Shown: piece by piece, positions 17,127-26,531 of the stretch | Position numbering within the stretch: position 1 is the stretch's first letter | How the letters are laid out: every line of letters starts with the position of its first letter | Assembly: GCA_029561145.1 (NCBI GenBank) | Contig: JAKQJM010000039.1 | Location: forward strand, 1-46,120 | Origin: Pseudomonadota bacterium | GTDB taxonomy: Bacteria; Pseudomonadota; Gammaproteobacteria; Xanthomonadales; Rhodanobacteraceae | Length of the DNA stretch: 46,120 nt | Reading direction: 5' to 3' | Made by a program: the position numbers and the translations under genes | Notes under the pieces: generated by a model | Database searches by the model: none | What the model was told of the DNA's origin: nothing | Seen by the model: the letters and a program-made list of their open reading frames with translations, nothing else

Positions 17127-18194
17127 ATGACTGTCGCGGCACGCAGCTTCCTCGCCTACTGCCGTCCCGGTTTTGAAGGCGAATGCGCGCAGGAACTCGC
17201 CGCGCACGACTCCATTCTCGCCACAGGCGGATTCGCACGCAGCCAGCGCAGCAGCGGCTACGTCGAATTCGTGCTGCCGGATGCGGAGGCGGCGAAGCGT
17301 TTCGCCGAAGCGGTGCACTGGCGTGAGCTCGCCTTCGCGCGCCAGCTGTTGCGGGTGAAGGCAAGGATCGATGGCCTGCCGCGCGAAGACCGTCTTGCCG
17401 TGCTGATGCCGGCAATCCGTGCCGGCGGTCGCCGCTATCGCGATGCATGGATCGAGTCGCCGGACAACGACGCGGCGCGCGAGCTGGCCGGCCTCTGCCG
17501 GTCGCTCAACAATGCCTTGATCGCCGCGCTGAAGCGCGAGGGCCTGATCGACCCGCAATCGCCCTGGCGGTTGCATGTCTGCCTCACGGATGCGCAGACA
17601 GCCTTCGTCGCCGATGCCGACATCGCGAAAACCTCGGCCTGGCCCGGCGGCATACCGCGCCTGCGTTTTCCGTCCGCGGCACCCAGCCGCTCGACGCTCA
17701 AGCTCGAAGAGGCCCTGCTGACCCTGCTCGATGCCGATGAGCGGGAACGCTGGCTCAAGCCCGGCATGAGTGGCGTCGATCTCGGTGCGGCACCGGGCGG
17801 CTGGACCTGGCAACTCGTGCGCCGCGCGATCCGCGTGACTGCGGTCGACAACGGTCCGATGGACCAGGCGCTGATCGATTCGGGCATGGTCATCCATCTG
17901 CGCGAGGATGGTTTCCGCTATCGACCACCGAACCCGGTCGACTGGCTGGTCTGCGACATGGTCGAGCAACCACGACGCGTCGCGGCGCGCATGGCCGAAT
18001 GGCTGGCCGGAGGCTGGTGTCGCTTCGCCATCTTCAACCTCAAGCTGCCGATGAAGAAGCGCTATGACGAGGTTCAGCTGTGCCGCGATACGGTCGAACA
18101 AGCCGTCGCGGCAGCAGGTCGGCACGTCGAATGGCGTGCTCGCCAGCTCTACCACGATCGCGAAGAGATCACGGTTTTTTCCCGCCTGCACTGA
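17127..18194 (+). CDS. rlmM: 23S rRNA (cytidine2498-2'-O)-methyltransferase RlmM
   Basis: 355 aa from the ATG at 17127 (E. coli RlmM is 366 aa). The N-terminal THUMP-containing part (about 1-190, FLAYCRPGFEGECAQELA) binds RNA. The C-terminal Rossmann methyltransferase has the SAM motif GVDLGAAPGGWTWQL, then VDNGPMD and LVCDMVEQP. FAIFNLKLPMKKRYDEV carries the catalytic lysine region. It 2'-O-methylates C2498 of 23S rRNA. Upstream in-frame starts exist but would run into the deaminase gene. Confidence 0.96.
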   Translation: MTVAARSFLAYCRPGFEGECAQELAAHDSILATGGFARSQRSSGYVEFVLPDAEAAKRFAEAVHWRELAFARQLLRVKARIDGLPREDRLAVLMPAIRAGGRRYRDAWIESPDNDAARELAGLCRSLNNALIAALKREGLIDPQSPWRLHVCLTDAQTAFVADADIAKTSAWPGGIPRLRFPSAAPSRSTLKLEEALLTLLDADERERWLKPGMSGVDLGAAPGGWTWQLVRRAIRVTAVDNGPMDQALIDSGMVIHLREDGFRYRPPNPVDWLVCDMVEQPRRVAARMAEWLAGGWCRFAIFNLKLPMKKRYDEVQLCRDTVEQAVAAAGRHVEWRARQLYHDREEITVFSRLH

Positions 18195-18297
18195 GCACGC
18201 AGGCCGGATCCGGGCGCTGGTCCTCATGCCGTGAAACATCGGTGTAAGACCGCGCCGCCAAAATTCCAGGTCGTTTCACTCCAGCGGGGTTAGTTCG

Positions 18298-21081
18298 ATG
18301 CACCGATCCACGATAAATCTCATTGCGGGCATTCTGCTCGCGACAAGCGCCAGCGCCGCGCATGCCGCGGTGGTCATCAGCCAGGTGTATGGCGGCGGCG
18401 GCAACAGCGGCTCGGTCTATACCAACGATTTCATCGAGTTGTTCAACGCGGGCAGCGCGCAGCAAAACCTGAATGGATGGGCAGTGCAGTATGCCGCGGC
18501 GACCGGCACGTCATGGCAGGTGACCAACCTCGGCAACGTCAACCTGCAGCCTGGGCAGTACTATCTCGTCCAGCAGGCCGCAGGCACCAGCGGGACGACG
18601 CCGCTGCCGACTCCGGATGCGACCGGAAACGTGCCGATGCAGGCATCCAACGTCAAGGTCGCACTGACCAGTACGACGACAGCGCTCGCGGGCGCTTGTC
18701 CGAATGATGCCAGCGTCGTTGATTTCACCGGTACCGGAACGGCGAATTGCCCGAACCCTGCCGGTGCGATGTCGGCCATCAACGCCGCCATCCGCAAGAC
18801 CGGCGGCTGCACGAACAGCGGCAACAACACCAACGATTTCGCTATTGCGGCGGCGACCCCGCGCAATACCTCGAGTCCCACCGCACAATGCCCGAGCTCA
18901 GGCATTCCCGCGATCAGCGTCGCCAATATCGCGCTGGCGGAAGGCAATACGGCCAGCACCCCGTTCCAGTTCACCGTGCAGCTGAGCGAACCGGCCCCGA
19001 CCGGCGGCATCACGTTCAACTACGCGACTGCGGATGGAACAGCCATCGCCGGCACCGACTATGTGGCCGCCAGCGGCAGCGGATCGATCGCACCGACGCA
19101 AAGCTCGACCACGATCACGATCAGCGTGATCGGGAACGCCACTCCACAAGGCGATCGCAGCTTCGCGCTCAACCTCAGTGCAGTCAGTGGTGCCGTTCCG
19201 GCCACCGTGGCCGCGACCGCAACCATCCAGGATGACGACATCGGCACCTATGCAATTCACGACATCCAGGGCTCCGGTGCCAGCTCGCCGATCGACGGAC
19301 AACGCATCCACGCCGTGGGCAACATCGTCACGGCAGTCGGTCCGGCCGGCTTCTTCATGCAGGCCAGGGACACGGCGGTCGATGCCTCTGCCCTGACTTC
19401 GGAAGGTATCTACGTATTCACGAGTTCGACGCCGACCGTACTGGTCGGCACCGAAGTGGATCTCACCGCCAATGTCGTCGAGTACTTCGGCATGACCGAA
19501 CTCAACGCGGTCAGTGGCCTGGTCGCGGTCTCGACCGGCAACCCGCTGCCCACACCAGTCACTTTTGACGCCAGCACACCGTCGCAGGACGTCAATGCGC
19601 TGAGTTGCGGGACGACCAATTTCGAATGCTTCGAGGGCATGCGCGTGCAAATCGGCAACGGCATCGTCGCGCGCGCCAACCCGTATTTTGCGAGCGACAA
19701 CTATGCCCAGGTCTTCGTTTCCGCATCGGGCACGCGTTCGCTGCGCAGTCCGGGAACGCTCTATCCGCTCGCGCCGGGCGCCGGCAACCCCGCTGCGGGC
19801 ATGTTCAACGGCAATCCGCACATCTTCGAATTCGACGCCGATGCGCTCGGTGCTGTGCCGTTGAACACGGCGATCACGGGCGGCACACGCTTCAGCGCGA
19901 CCGGCGTGCTCGCCTACAACTTCGGCGACTACGAAGTCTGGCCAACCAACTATGCGGTGACCGAGGCCAACGTGATCCCGCGCCCGGTCAAGCCGGGCCA
20001 GCTCGGCAAGGAATTGCGCATCGGCAGCTTCAACGTGCTTCGCCTGTGCGACACGATCGCGAACACGACGTTCGAATGCGGCGATGGCGGAGAGCCCGAT
20101 GCGAACGCATTGGCCCTCAAGGTGTCGCGCCTGTCGGATCATGTGCGCAACGTGCTCAATACGCCCGATATGCTCGGCGTCATCGAAGTCGAGAACATCA
20201 CGGTCCTGCAGATGCTCGCCGACAAGATCACGAGCGATTCCGGAATCACCTATACGGCCTACCTCGCGGAAGGCAATGACGGCGGCGGCATCGACGTCGG
20301 CTACCTGGTCCGCGCCGACCGCATCAGCAACGTCGTGATCACCCAGCTCGACAAGAACGAGACCTGGGTCGATCCACGCGACGGCCTGATGCACGAACTG
20401 CATGACCGTCCTTCGCTGAAGCTCGAAGGCACGTTCGACGGCCTCGCGTTCGCCACGATCGTGGTCCATCCGAAATCGCGCAGTTGCGTCGATGCACCGA
20501 CCGGTGCGAACTGCACCCAGGCCGATGTCGATCGCAATCGCCTGAAGCGCTTCACCCAGGCGCGCTCGATCGCAACGCGCGTGCAACAGGAGCAGGTCGC
20601 GCAGCCGAACCGACCACTGCTCGTGATCGGCGATTTCAACGACTACCAGTTCAGTGACGGCTTCGTGCATATCACCGGCCTCATCGAAGGTCGCTACGAC
20701 GATGCCGCCAACGTGATCGATCTGGGCGGCCCCAACATCGTCAATCCGCCGCTTTGGGATGCCGTGCATTCGCTGCCCGCCAATGAACAGTATTCGTTCC
20801 TGTTCACCGAGCAGTTCGGCGAGATCCTCGGCTATGCGCCGAGCGGGTCGTTCGACAAGGGACGTGACGTGCCGATCATGCAGGTACTCGATCACGCCCT
20901 GCTCAATGACCCGGCCCGGGCCTGGTTCGCAGGGTTCGAGTTCGGACGCGCCGATCTCGATGCGGCGGACGCCGATGAGCGGACGAGCACGACTTCGATC
21001 GGCGTCTCGGACCACGACGGTCTCGTCGTCCGGCTCGCTACCGACCGCATCTTCGCCGACAATTTCGACGGCCCCCGCTAA
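18298..21081 (+). CDS. Secreted ExeM/NucH-like nuclease with LTD, Calx-beta and EEP domains
   Basis: 927 aa with a signal peptide (AGILLATSASAAHA). Residues ~25-150 resemble a lamin-tail domain (VVISQVYGGGGNSGS...DFIELFN). A Calx-beta module follows (about 205-310, EGNTASTPFQFTVQLSEPA...TATIQDDD), then an OB-fold-like segment (YAIHDIQGSG...GFFMQA). The endonuclease/exonuclease/phosphatase domain (about 580-910) has LRIGSFNVLR, VIEVEN, GDFNDY and SDHDGLVV, giving the expected metal and catalytic Asn/Glu/Asp/His residues. This order matches ExeM-type extracellular DNases, whose roles include DNA scavenging and biofilm turnover. It ends with DRIFADNFDGPR, a motif also present inside the protein at 33022-35901. 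Confidence 0.9.
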   Translation: MHRSTINLIAGILLATSASAAHAAVVISQVYGGGGNSGSVYTNDFIELFNAGSAQQNLNGWAVQYAAATGTSWQVTNLGNVNLQPGQYYLVQQAAGTSGTTPLPTPDATGNVPMQASNVKVALTSTTTALAGACPNDASVVDFTGTGTANCPNPAGAMSAINAAIRKTGGCTNSGNNTNDFAIAAATPRNTSSPTAQCPSSGIPAISVANIALAEGNTASTPFQFTVQLSEPAPTGGITFNYATADGTAIAGTDYVAASGSGSIAPTQSSTTITISVIGNATPQGDRSFALNLSAVSGAVPATVAATATIQDDDIGTYAIHDIQGSGASSPIDGQRIHAVGNIVTAVGPAGFFMQARDTAVDASALTSEGIYVFTSSTPTVLVGTEVDLTANVVEYFGMTELNAVSGLVAVSTGNPLPTPVTFDASTPSQDVNALSCGTTNFECFEGMRVQIGNGIVARANPYFASDNYAQVFVSASGTRSLRSPGTLYPLAPGAGNPAAGMFNGNPHIFEFDADALGAVPLNTAITGGTRFSATGVLAYNFGDYEVWPTNYAVTEANVIPRPVKPGQLGKELRIGSFNVLRLCDTIANTTFECGDGGEPDANALALKVSRLSDHVRNVLNTPDMLGVIEVENITVLQMLADKITSDSGITYTAYLAEGNDGGGIDVGYLVRADRISNVVITQLDKNETWVDPRDGLMHELHDRPSLKLEGTFDGLAFATIVVHPKSRSCVDAPTGANCTQADVDRNRLKRFTQARSIATRVQQEQVAQPNRPLLVIGDFNDYQFSDGFVHITGLIEGRYDDAANVIDLGGPNIVNPPLWDAVHSLPANEQYSFLFTEQFGEILGYAPSGSFDKGRDVPIMQVLDHALLNDPARAWFAGFEFGRADLDAADADERTSTTSIGVSDHDGLVVRLATDRIFADNFDGPR

Positions 21082-21105
21082 ACCCGATCCGATCCGGGCT
21101 TCATG

Positions 21106-21134
21106 AAAAAGGCCGCGCGATTCAATCGCGCGGC
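21106..21134 (-). terminator. Rho-independent terminator of rsmI
   Basis: GCCGCGCGATT (21112-21122) and AATCGCGCGGC (21124-21134) form a perfect GC-rich inverted repeat; T5 follows on the minus strand (21110-21106). It lies 14 bp past the rsmI stop. On the plus strand it could also end the nuclease transcript, though the T tract there is interrupted. Confidence 0.85.
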
Positions 21135-21147
21135 ACTTCTGCTTTGC

Positions 21148-21984
21148 TCAGCCGCTTGAAGTCGCGTAGAGCTGCTTGCGCGGCGCTCCGGTGATCGCGG
21201 CGGCCATGCGCGCCGCACGTGCGGGTGGCAGTTCCTCGCAGAGCAATGCGAACACGCGGCGTCCCTCGGCCAGGGTTGCGTCGGCATCCTCGCCACCGGC
21301 GCCTGCGACCAGCACGACGAATTCGCCGCGTTGCTGGTTCGCATCGGCGTGTAGCCGACGCAGGATTTCAACCGCACTACCCGAGAGCACGGTCTCGAAC
21401 ACCTTGGTCAGCTCGCGCGCGACCACGACGTGGCGCTCGGCGCCAAACACGCTGGCCACGTCATCGAGCATGGCCACGATGCGATGACTCGATTCGTAGA
21501 AGATCAGGGTGCGGGTATCGGCAACCAGTTCGCCGAGCCGCTCCCTGCGCGCTGCGGCCTTTGCCGCGAGGAATCCCTCGAAAACGAAACGGTCGCTTGG
21601 CAATCCGGCGACCGAGAGCGCAGCGATCGCCGCGCAGGGGCCGGGTACCGGGCTCACCTCGATGCCCGCTTCGCGCGCTGCACGCACGAGCCGGAAGCCC
21701 GGGTCGCTGATCAGCGGCGTTCCGGCATCGGAGATCAACGCGACATCGCCGCCACGCCGCAGGCCTTCGACGAGTCGCGCGACCTGTTCGCGCTCGTTGT
21801 GTTCGTGCAAGGCCACGGCCTGCGCGCGACTACCCACGCGCGCCAGCAGAGGACCGCTGTGTCGCGTGTCTTCCGCCGCGATCAGGGCCGCGCCACGGAG
21901 CACCTCGGCAGCTCGTGCCGAAAGATCGTCAAGATTGCCTATCGGTGTTGCGACTACCCAGAGACGCCCAGCCTGCTCGTTCAT
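21148..21984 (-). CDS. rsmI: 16S rRNA (cytidine1402-2'-O)-methyltransferase RsmI
   Basis: 278 aa, a SAM-dependent tetrapyrrole-methylase-fold enzyme. LWVVATPIGNLDDLSARA at the N-terminus, AEDTRHSGPLL, LISDAGTPLISDPGF and VPGPCAAIAALSVAGLP are the family's signatures. It 2'-O-methylates C1402 in the 16S rRNA decoding centre. It is divergent from lpoA, as yraL is from yraM in E. coli, with a 138-bp spacer that must hold both promoters. Confidence 0.97.
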   Translation of the reverse strand: MNEQAGRLWVVATPIGNLDDLSARAAEVLRGAALIAAEDTRHSGPLLARVGSRAQAVALHEHNEREQVARLVEGLRRGGDVALISDAGTPLISDPGFRLVRAAREAGIEVSPVPGPCAAIAALSVAGLPSDRFVFEGFLAAKAAARRERLGELVADTRTLIFYESSHRIVAMLDDVASVFGAERHVVVARELTKVFETVLSGSAVEILRRLHADANQQRGEFVVLVAGAGGEDADATLAEGRRVFALLCEELPPARAARMAAAITGAPRKQLYATSSG

Positions 21985-22122
21985 TGCCTGATTCCGGTCG
22001 CTGATGCCGCGAGAATAGCGGACCCTGGTGCGCCTCGTGGATTCCCCACTCCGTCATCCTGTGCGTCCGCCGGGCCGCCGCGCCTGCCTTCCGGGCTATC
22101 ATCTGCCCACCTCATCGCGAAA

Positions 22123-23949
22123 ATGTCGCCCATGCCTGTGCCTGTGTCGTCCGTGAGATCCATCAAGTATCTGGTGCCATTGCTGACCTTGCTGCTTGCC
22201 GCCTGCGCGACCACCGATGTCGCCGTGCGCAGCGGTACGTCCGCAGGCAATCATGCCGAGCAGCTCGCATCTGACGGAGAGCTCGATGCCGCCGCGCAGG
22301 AATTTCTCGCCCTTGCCGACGGCAGCAATGGTGCTGACAGCGCCCATTACCGATTGCGTGCGGCCGAGGTGTTGCGGGAAACCGGCGATCTCGATGCCGC
22401 GGCGCAGGCAATCGAGGCCATCCGGCGCAAGCGCCTGAGCGGAGACGAACCGCTGCGACTCGATCTGATCGATGCTGAAGTCGCGCTCAAGCGCGGCGAT
22501 GCGCAACGCGCTTCGGCCTTGCTGGCAGCCAGCGAAGAGTCGATCCCGCCCGGGTTGCGTGTGCGCGTGCTCGAGCTGCGCGCGCGCGCGGCCGCTGCCA
22601 GTGGCGACCGTTTTGCCGCGGCACGGATTCGCGCGCAGCTCGACAGCGAGCTGGGCGGCCACGACCGCGACACCAATCGCGAACAGATCATCGAGACGCT
22701 GGGTGCACTCGACGATGCAAGCCTGAAGGCTCGCGCCGGTTCGCTGCGTCCGGATGATTCGCTGCTGCCATGGATCGAACAGGCATTGCGCCTGCGTGGC
22801 CAGACGTTGCCACGCGAGGTACCCCGTCCGCAGCGTCCGGTCGGCACCCTGATTCCCGATTCCAGCAACGGCATGCAGCGCGAAGGTTTCAACGAGGTCC
22901 GCCAGGTCGCCGTGATCCTGCCGCTGTCGGGGCAGGTTGCCGGTGTTTCGCAATCCATCCTCGATGGCTTTTTTGCCGCGTACTTCTCCGACGACAGTGG
23001 CGCGCGCCCCTTGCTGCGCACCTACGACGCCGGCAAGACGCCGCAGGATGCGATTGCCGCCTACCAGCAGGCCGTCGCCGACGGCGCCGGATTCGTCGTC
23101 GGGCCCTTGCTGCGCGAGGCTGTCGGCGAGCTGTTTCGCCAGTCGCTGCCGGTGCGCGTGCTCGCGCTGAATCATCCGGATACCGGCGAAGTTCCTCCCG
23201 CAGGCAGTGCGGAATTCGGCCTGCTGCCCGATGCCGAAGGCGCGCAAGCCGCCGAACGCATGCTCGACCTCGGCATCCTGCAGGCAGCGATCATCGCAGC
23301 CGATACCGATTGGGCCGAGCGGGCGACGCGTGCATTCCGCGCCCAGTTCGAGGCGCGCGGCGGCACGATCAGCGGTGAGGCGCGTGTTCGCGAAGGCGAG
23401 TTCAACTACCGGACCGCCATCCTGCAGGCCGCGCAGAAGATCGCCGACGTGAGTGCTCCCGAAGGCACTGGCCGGATCGCGCAGCCCGGCACGGGCATCT
23501 TCATCAGCATGCGACCGCAACAGGCCCGCTTGCTGCTTCCGCAACTCAAGCTTGGCGGAATCAATGCGCCGGTGTTCGCGACTTCCCATGTCAATTCCGG
23601 TGAAGTGAATCCGAGTCTCGACCGTGACCTGGACGGTGTCGAGTTCTGTGATGCGACCTGGCTGTTCTCACCGGTCCCGGGCCGACCGGATCGCAACGAG
23701 ATCTCGCGCGATCTTTCGAGCGCGAGCGGACTCGGCGCGCGCCTGTTCGCGTTCGGCATGGATGCCTACGCCCTGTTGCCGTTCATGGACTGGTTGCTCG
23801 CCCATCCGGATACCTACCTCGATGGTGCGAGCGGCCAGCTTGCAGTCGACAGCTTCGGACGCATCCATCGTCTGCTGGCCTGGGCGCGCTTCAGCGACGG
23901 CGTGGCCAGGCCTTCGCAGGGCGCGCTCAGTCCGTTGACGGTGCCCTGA
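22123..23949 (+). CDS. lpoA: Outer-membrane lipoprotein LpoA, penicillin-binding protein activator
   Basis: 608 aa from the ATG at 22123 (a second ATG at 22132 is equally possible). The lipobox LAAC puts the lipidated cysteine at residue 28. The N-terminal part (about 40-230) is helical and TPR-like. From about 265 (VRQVAVILPLSGQVAGVSQSI) it is a periplasmic-binding-protein-like domain typical of LppC/LpoA. In E. coli LpoA reaches from the outer membrane to stimulate the class A PBP1A. The next gene, yraN, starts 7 bp after its stop. Confidence 0.93.
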   Translation: MSPMPVPVSSVRSIKYLVPLLTLLLAACATTDVAVRSGTSAGNHAEQLASDGELDAAAQEFLALADGSNGADSAHYRLRAAEVLRETGDLDAAAQAIEAIRRKRLSGDEPLRLDLIDAEVALKRGDAQRASALLAASEESIPPGLRVRVLELRARAAAASGDRFAAARIRAQLDSELGGHDRDTNREQIIETLGALDDASLKARAGSLRPDDSLLPWIEQALRLRGQTLPREVPRPQRPVGTLIPDSSNGMQREGFNEVRQVAVILPLSGQVAGVSQSILDGFFAAYFSDDSGARPLLRTYDAGKTPQDAIAAYQQAVADGAGFVVGPLLREAVGELFRQSLPVRVLALNHPDTGEVPPAGSAEFGLLPDAEGAQAAERMLDLGILQAAIIAADTDWAERATRAFRAQFEARGGTISGEARVREGEFNYRTAILQAAQKIADVSAPEGTGRIAQPGTGIFISMRPQQARLLLPQLKLGGINAPVFATSHVNSGEVNPSLDRDLDGVEFCDATWLFSPVPGRPDRNEISRDLSSASGLGARLFAFGMDAYALLPFMDWLLAHPDTYLDGASGQLAVDSFGRIHRLLAWARFSDGVARPSQGALSPLTVP

Positions 23950-23956
23950 TCGATCG

Positions 23957-24310
23957 ATGCGAACGACTGGCGCACTGTTCGAGGATCTCGCTCTCGCCCA
24001 TGCCGAACGATCGGGTCTGCAACTTCTCGCGCGCAATTTCAATTGCCGCTACGGCGAACTTGACCTGATCCTGCGTGAGCGCGACGTCGTCGTCTTCCTC
24101 GAAGTGCGCTACCGTCGTTCGCAAGGCTTCGGCGGTGCGCTCGATTCGGTCGGTGCGGGCAAGCGCGATCGCCTGATCAAGGCGGCCAGCGTGTATCTGC
24201 AGGGCCGGCCGGACCTGGCCCGGCAAGCCTGCCGGTTCGATGTGATGGCGTTCAGCGGGACTGCGCAGAATCCACTGATCGACTGGCAACGCAACGCCTT
24301 TGAAGCTTGA
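23957..24310 (+). CDS. yraN: YraN family (UPF0102) nuclease-like protein
   Basis: 117 aa, usual length. RNFNCRYGELDLILRERDVVVFLEVRYR carries the conserved E-[LI]-D-L-I and F-x-E-V-[RK]-x-R core of the family, which has a Holliday-junction-resolvase/restriction-endonuclease-like fold. GRPDLARQACRFDVMAF near the C-terminus is also conserved. Function is not established. It lies between lpoA (7 bp) and the BON lipoprotein gene (10 bp), as in the E. coli yraMNOP cluster. Confidence 0.93.
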   Translation: MRTTGALFEDLALAHAERSGLQLLARNFNCRYGELDLILRERDVVVFLEVRYRRSQGFGGALDSVGAGKRDRLIKAASVYLQGRPDLARQACRFDVMAFSGTAQNPLIDWQRNAFEA

Positions 24311-24320
24311 GGATTCAACC

Positions 24321-24914
24321 ATGCGATCCATCGTTCGATCGATTACCGTCTTGATCCTGCTGATTGCGCCGCTGCTCAACGGCTGCATTGCCGTTGTCGC
24401 TACCGGTGCCGTGGCCACCGGATCGACCGTGCATGACCGGCGCGGCTTCGGTACCGTGGTGCAGGACAAGCGCATCCAGCTTGGCGCCTATGACACGATC
24501 AACAAGGACAAGGAACTCGTACTCCGCAACCGCGTGATGATCGCGGTCTACGGTGGCGTGATGTTGTTGATGGGCGAAGTGCGCACACCCGATCTCAAGC
24601 AGCGCGCCGAGCAGACCGTCAGCGGCTTCGAAGGCGTGACCCGGATCGCCAACGAGATCGACGTGCGTGAACCCGAGGGGTTCTGGTCGCGGCGCAACGA
24701 CAACAAGATCACCGCGCGGGTCAAGCTCGCCCTGCTCGACGCGAGCAGCGTGCCGGGCTTCGATGCCACGCGGGTCAAGGTCAGCACGGCCCATCGCACG
24801 GTGTACCTGATGGGCCTGCTCAGCCACGAGGAGGACGAGATGGTCACCGAGATCGCACGCAACGTCCCCGGGGTGGAACGCGTGGTCAAGCTGTTCGAGT
24901 ATCGTGGCGATTGA
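24321..24914 (+). CDS. dolP: Two-BON-domain outer-membrane lipoprotein (DolP/YraP type)
   Basis: 197 aa from the ATG at 24321, preceded by GAGGA; an upstream in-frame ATG at 24300 is poorly placed. The lipobox LLNGC gives Cys22. Two BON domains follow: about 45-115 (VYGGVMLLMGEVRTPDLKQ...GVTRIANEI) and about 125-195 (HRTVYLMGLLSHEE...GVERVVKLFEY). E. coli DolP is a phospholipid-binding lipoprotein that supports outer-membrane integrity and the BAM complex. Position behind lpoA-yraN supports this identity; diaA, which separates them in E. coli, is absent. Confidence 0.88.
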   Translation: MRSIVRSITVLILLIAPLLNGCIAVVATGAVATGSTVHDRRGFGTVVQDKRIQLGAYDTINKDKELVLRNRVMIAVYGGVMLLMGEVRTPDLKQRAEQTVSGFEGVTRIANEIDVREPEGFWSRRNDNKITARVKLALLDASSVPGFDATRVKVSTAHRTVYLMGLLSHEEDEMVTEIARNVPGVERVVKLFEYRGD

Positions 24915-25024
24915 ATCCTGCATTGCGGATCAGCATCGGCGGACGGACCGTCGATTTCGCTGCTGTCGAATGCGACGGGAATTGTGCGGAAACCCTTCCG
25001 GCTGTTCGATGACGCGATAGCCTC

Positions 25025-26401
25025 ATGAAATTGTCAAACCCGACACTCGCATCCTTGCAGGCGATATTTCCTGCGGATGCGTTGAGCACCGATGCCGCCG
25101 AACGCGCGGTCTATGCCTACGACAATTCGCGGCGTGAGGCGATTCCCGATGCCGTCGTTTTTCCGACGACGCATGAGCAGGTCGTCGCCCTGGTCGGATT
25201 GTGTCGCGATCAGCGCATTCCGTTGACTGCTCGTGGACGCGGCACGAATACGACCGGCGCCAGTGTTCCGGTTTGCGCCGGTATCGTGGCCAGCTTCGAG
25301 CGCATGAACCGCATCCTGCGCATCGATCCGGACAACCGCCTGGCGATCGTCGAACCCGGAGTCCTGAATGCCGATCTGCAGGCCGCATTGAAGCCGCAGG
25401 GATTCTTCTGGGCGCCCGATCCGACCTCGGCTCCGTATTGCTCGATCGCCGGCAATATTGCCTGCAATGCCGGTGGTCCGCGCGCGGTGAAATACGGGGC
25501 GACGCGCGAGAACGTGCTCGCGCTGCGAGCCGTCAATGGTCGCGGCGAGGCGTTTCGTTGCGGCAAGCCGACCAGCAAGGGCGCCACCGGCTACGACCTG
25601 ACCCGCCTGCTGATCGGATCGGAAGGCACGCTCGCAATCATCACCGAAGCCACGCTCCGGCTGACTCCGCTGGCGTCCGGCAAGCGCACCTTGCGCGCCA
25701 CCTACGTCGACATCACCGCTGCGGCTGCCGCCGTCGCACGGATCATGGCGCAGCCGGTGACACCCTGCGCCCTCGAATACCTGGATGGCGAAGCGCTGCG
25801 ACTCGCACGCAACCATGTCGGCGAATCGATCCCGGATGCCGGTGCGATGCTGATCATCGAGGTTGATGGCGATCCCGATACCCTTGCCACCGCGATCGAT
25901 GCAATCAGCCGGGCTGCCAGTGGAACCGGCCTGATCGAACTGCACGCCGCGCACGACGCCGACGAGGTGGCCCGGCTCTGGGCAGCGCGCAAGGCGCTGT
26001 CCCCTGCGCTGCGCACGCTCGCCCCGAACAAGATCAACGAGGATGTGGTCGTTCCGGTCAGCCGGGTACCGGAGCTGGTCGCCGGCCTGAAGCAGATCTC
26101 GACGCGCCATGCGATACCGATCGTCACGTTCGGCCATGCCGGCAACGGCAATATCCACGTCAACCTGCTCTACCGCCCCGAGGATCCGGTCCAGTCGGCG
26201 AATGCCCCGGCATGCCTGTCCGAGGTCTTCGATCTGGTCTTCGCGCTCGATGGAGCCCTTTCCGGCGAGCACGGCATCGGCCTCGCCAAGCGCGAATTCA
26301 TGCCGCGCGCGGTCGATCCGGTTGCGCTCGATCTGATGCAACGGATCAAGGCGCAGTTCGATCCCGAGGGCATACTCAATCCCGGCAAGCTGCTGCCCTA
26401 G
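25025..26401 (+). CDS. FAD-linked oxidase of the D-lactate/glycolate dehydrogenase (GlcD/Dld) family
   Basis: 458 aa. The N-terminal FAD-binding domain (about 35-215) has PLTARGRGTNTTGASVPV, IACNAGGPRAVKYG and LLIGSEGTLAIITEATL. The C-terminal FAD-oxidase domain (about 215-455) has VTFGHAGNGNIHVN (metal-binding His), SGEHGIGLAKREFM and the terminal FDPEGILNPGK. This is the family of D-lactate dehydrogenase (cytochrome), GlcD and D-2-hydroxyglutarate dehydrogenase, which pass electrons from 2-hydroxy acids into the respiratory chain. Substrate cannot be fixed from sequence alone. No glcE/glcF or lactate permease genes are adjacent. Confidence 0.92.
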   Translation: MKLSNPTLASLQAIFPADALSTDAAERAVYAYDNSRREAIPDAVVFPTTHEQVVALVGLCRDQRIPLTARGRGTNTTGASVPVCAGIVASFERMNRILRIDPDNRLAIVEPGVLNADLQAALKPQGFFWAPDPTSAPYCSIAGNIACNAGGPRAVKYGATRENVLALRAVNGRGEAFRCGKPTSKGATGYDLTRLLIGSEGTLAIITEATLRLTPLASGKRTLRATYVDITAAAAAVARIMAQPVTPCALEYLDGEALRLARNHVGESIPDAGAMLIIEVDGDPDTLATAIDAISRAASGTGLIELHAAHDADEVARLWAARKALSPALRTLAPNKINEDVVVPVSRVPELVAGLKQISTRHAIPIVTFGHAGNGNIHVNLLYRPEDPVQSANAPACLSEVFDLVFALDGALSGEHGIGLAKREFMPRAVDPVALDLMQRIKAQFDPEGILNPGKLLP

Positions 26402-26531
26402 AGCCGGGATTCTGGATTTGCAGTGACAGGCAACCTGCCTGCCCGTCAGAGTGTGATAGCCTGACCGGGACGCAACATGTCAACAACGCAAGATAATCAT
26501 TGTAAATTTTTTAATACGGAGATTTGCGCCA

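Noticed and set aside
18898-21015. Minus-strand 705-codon frame
   Set aside because: Antisense shadow of the secreted nuclease gene, whose EEP, Calx-beta and signal-peptide features are clear.
26427-26441. CAGGCA-ACC-TGCCTG hairpin after the GlcD-type gene
   Set aside because: Short stem with no T tract on either strand, so not called a terminator.
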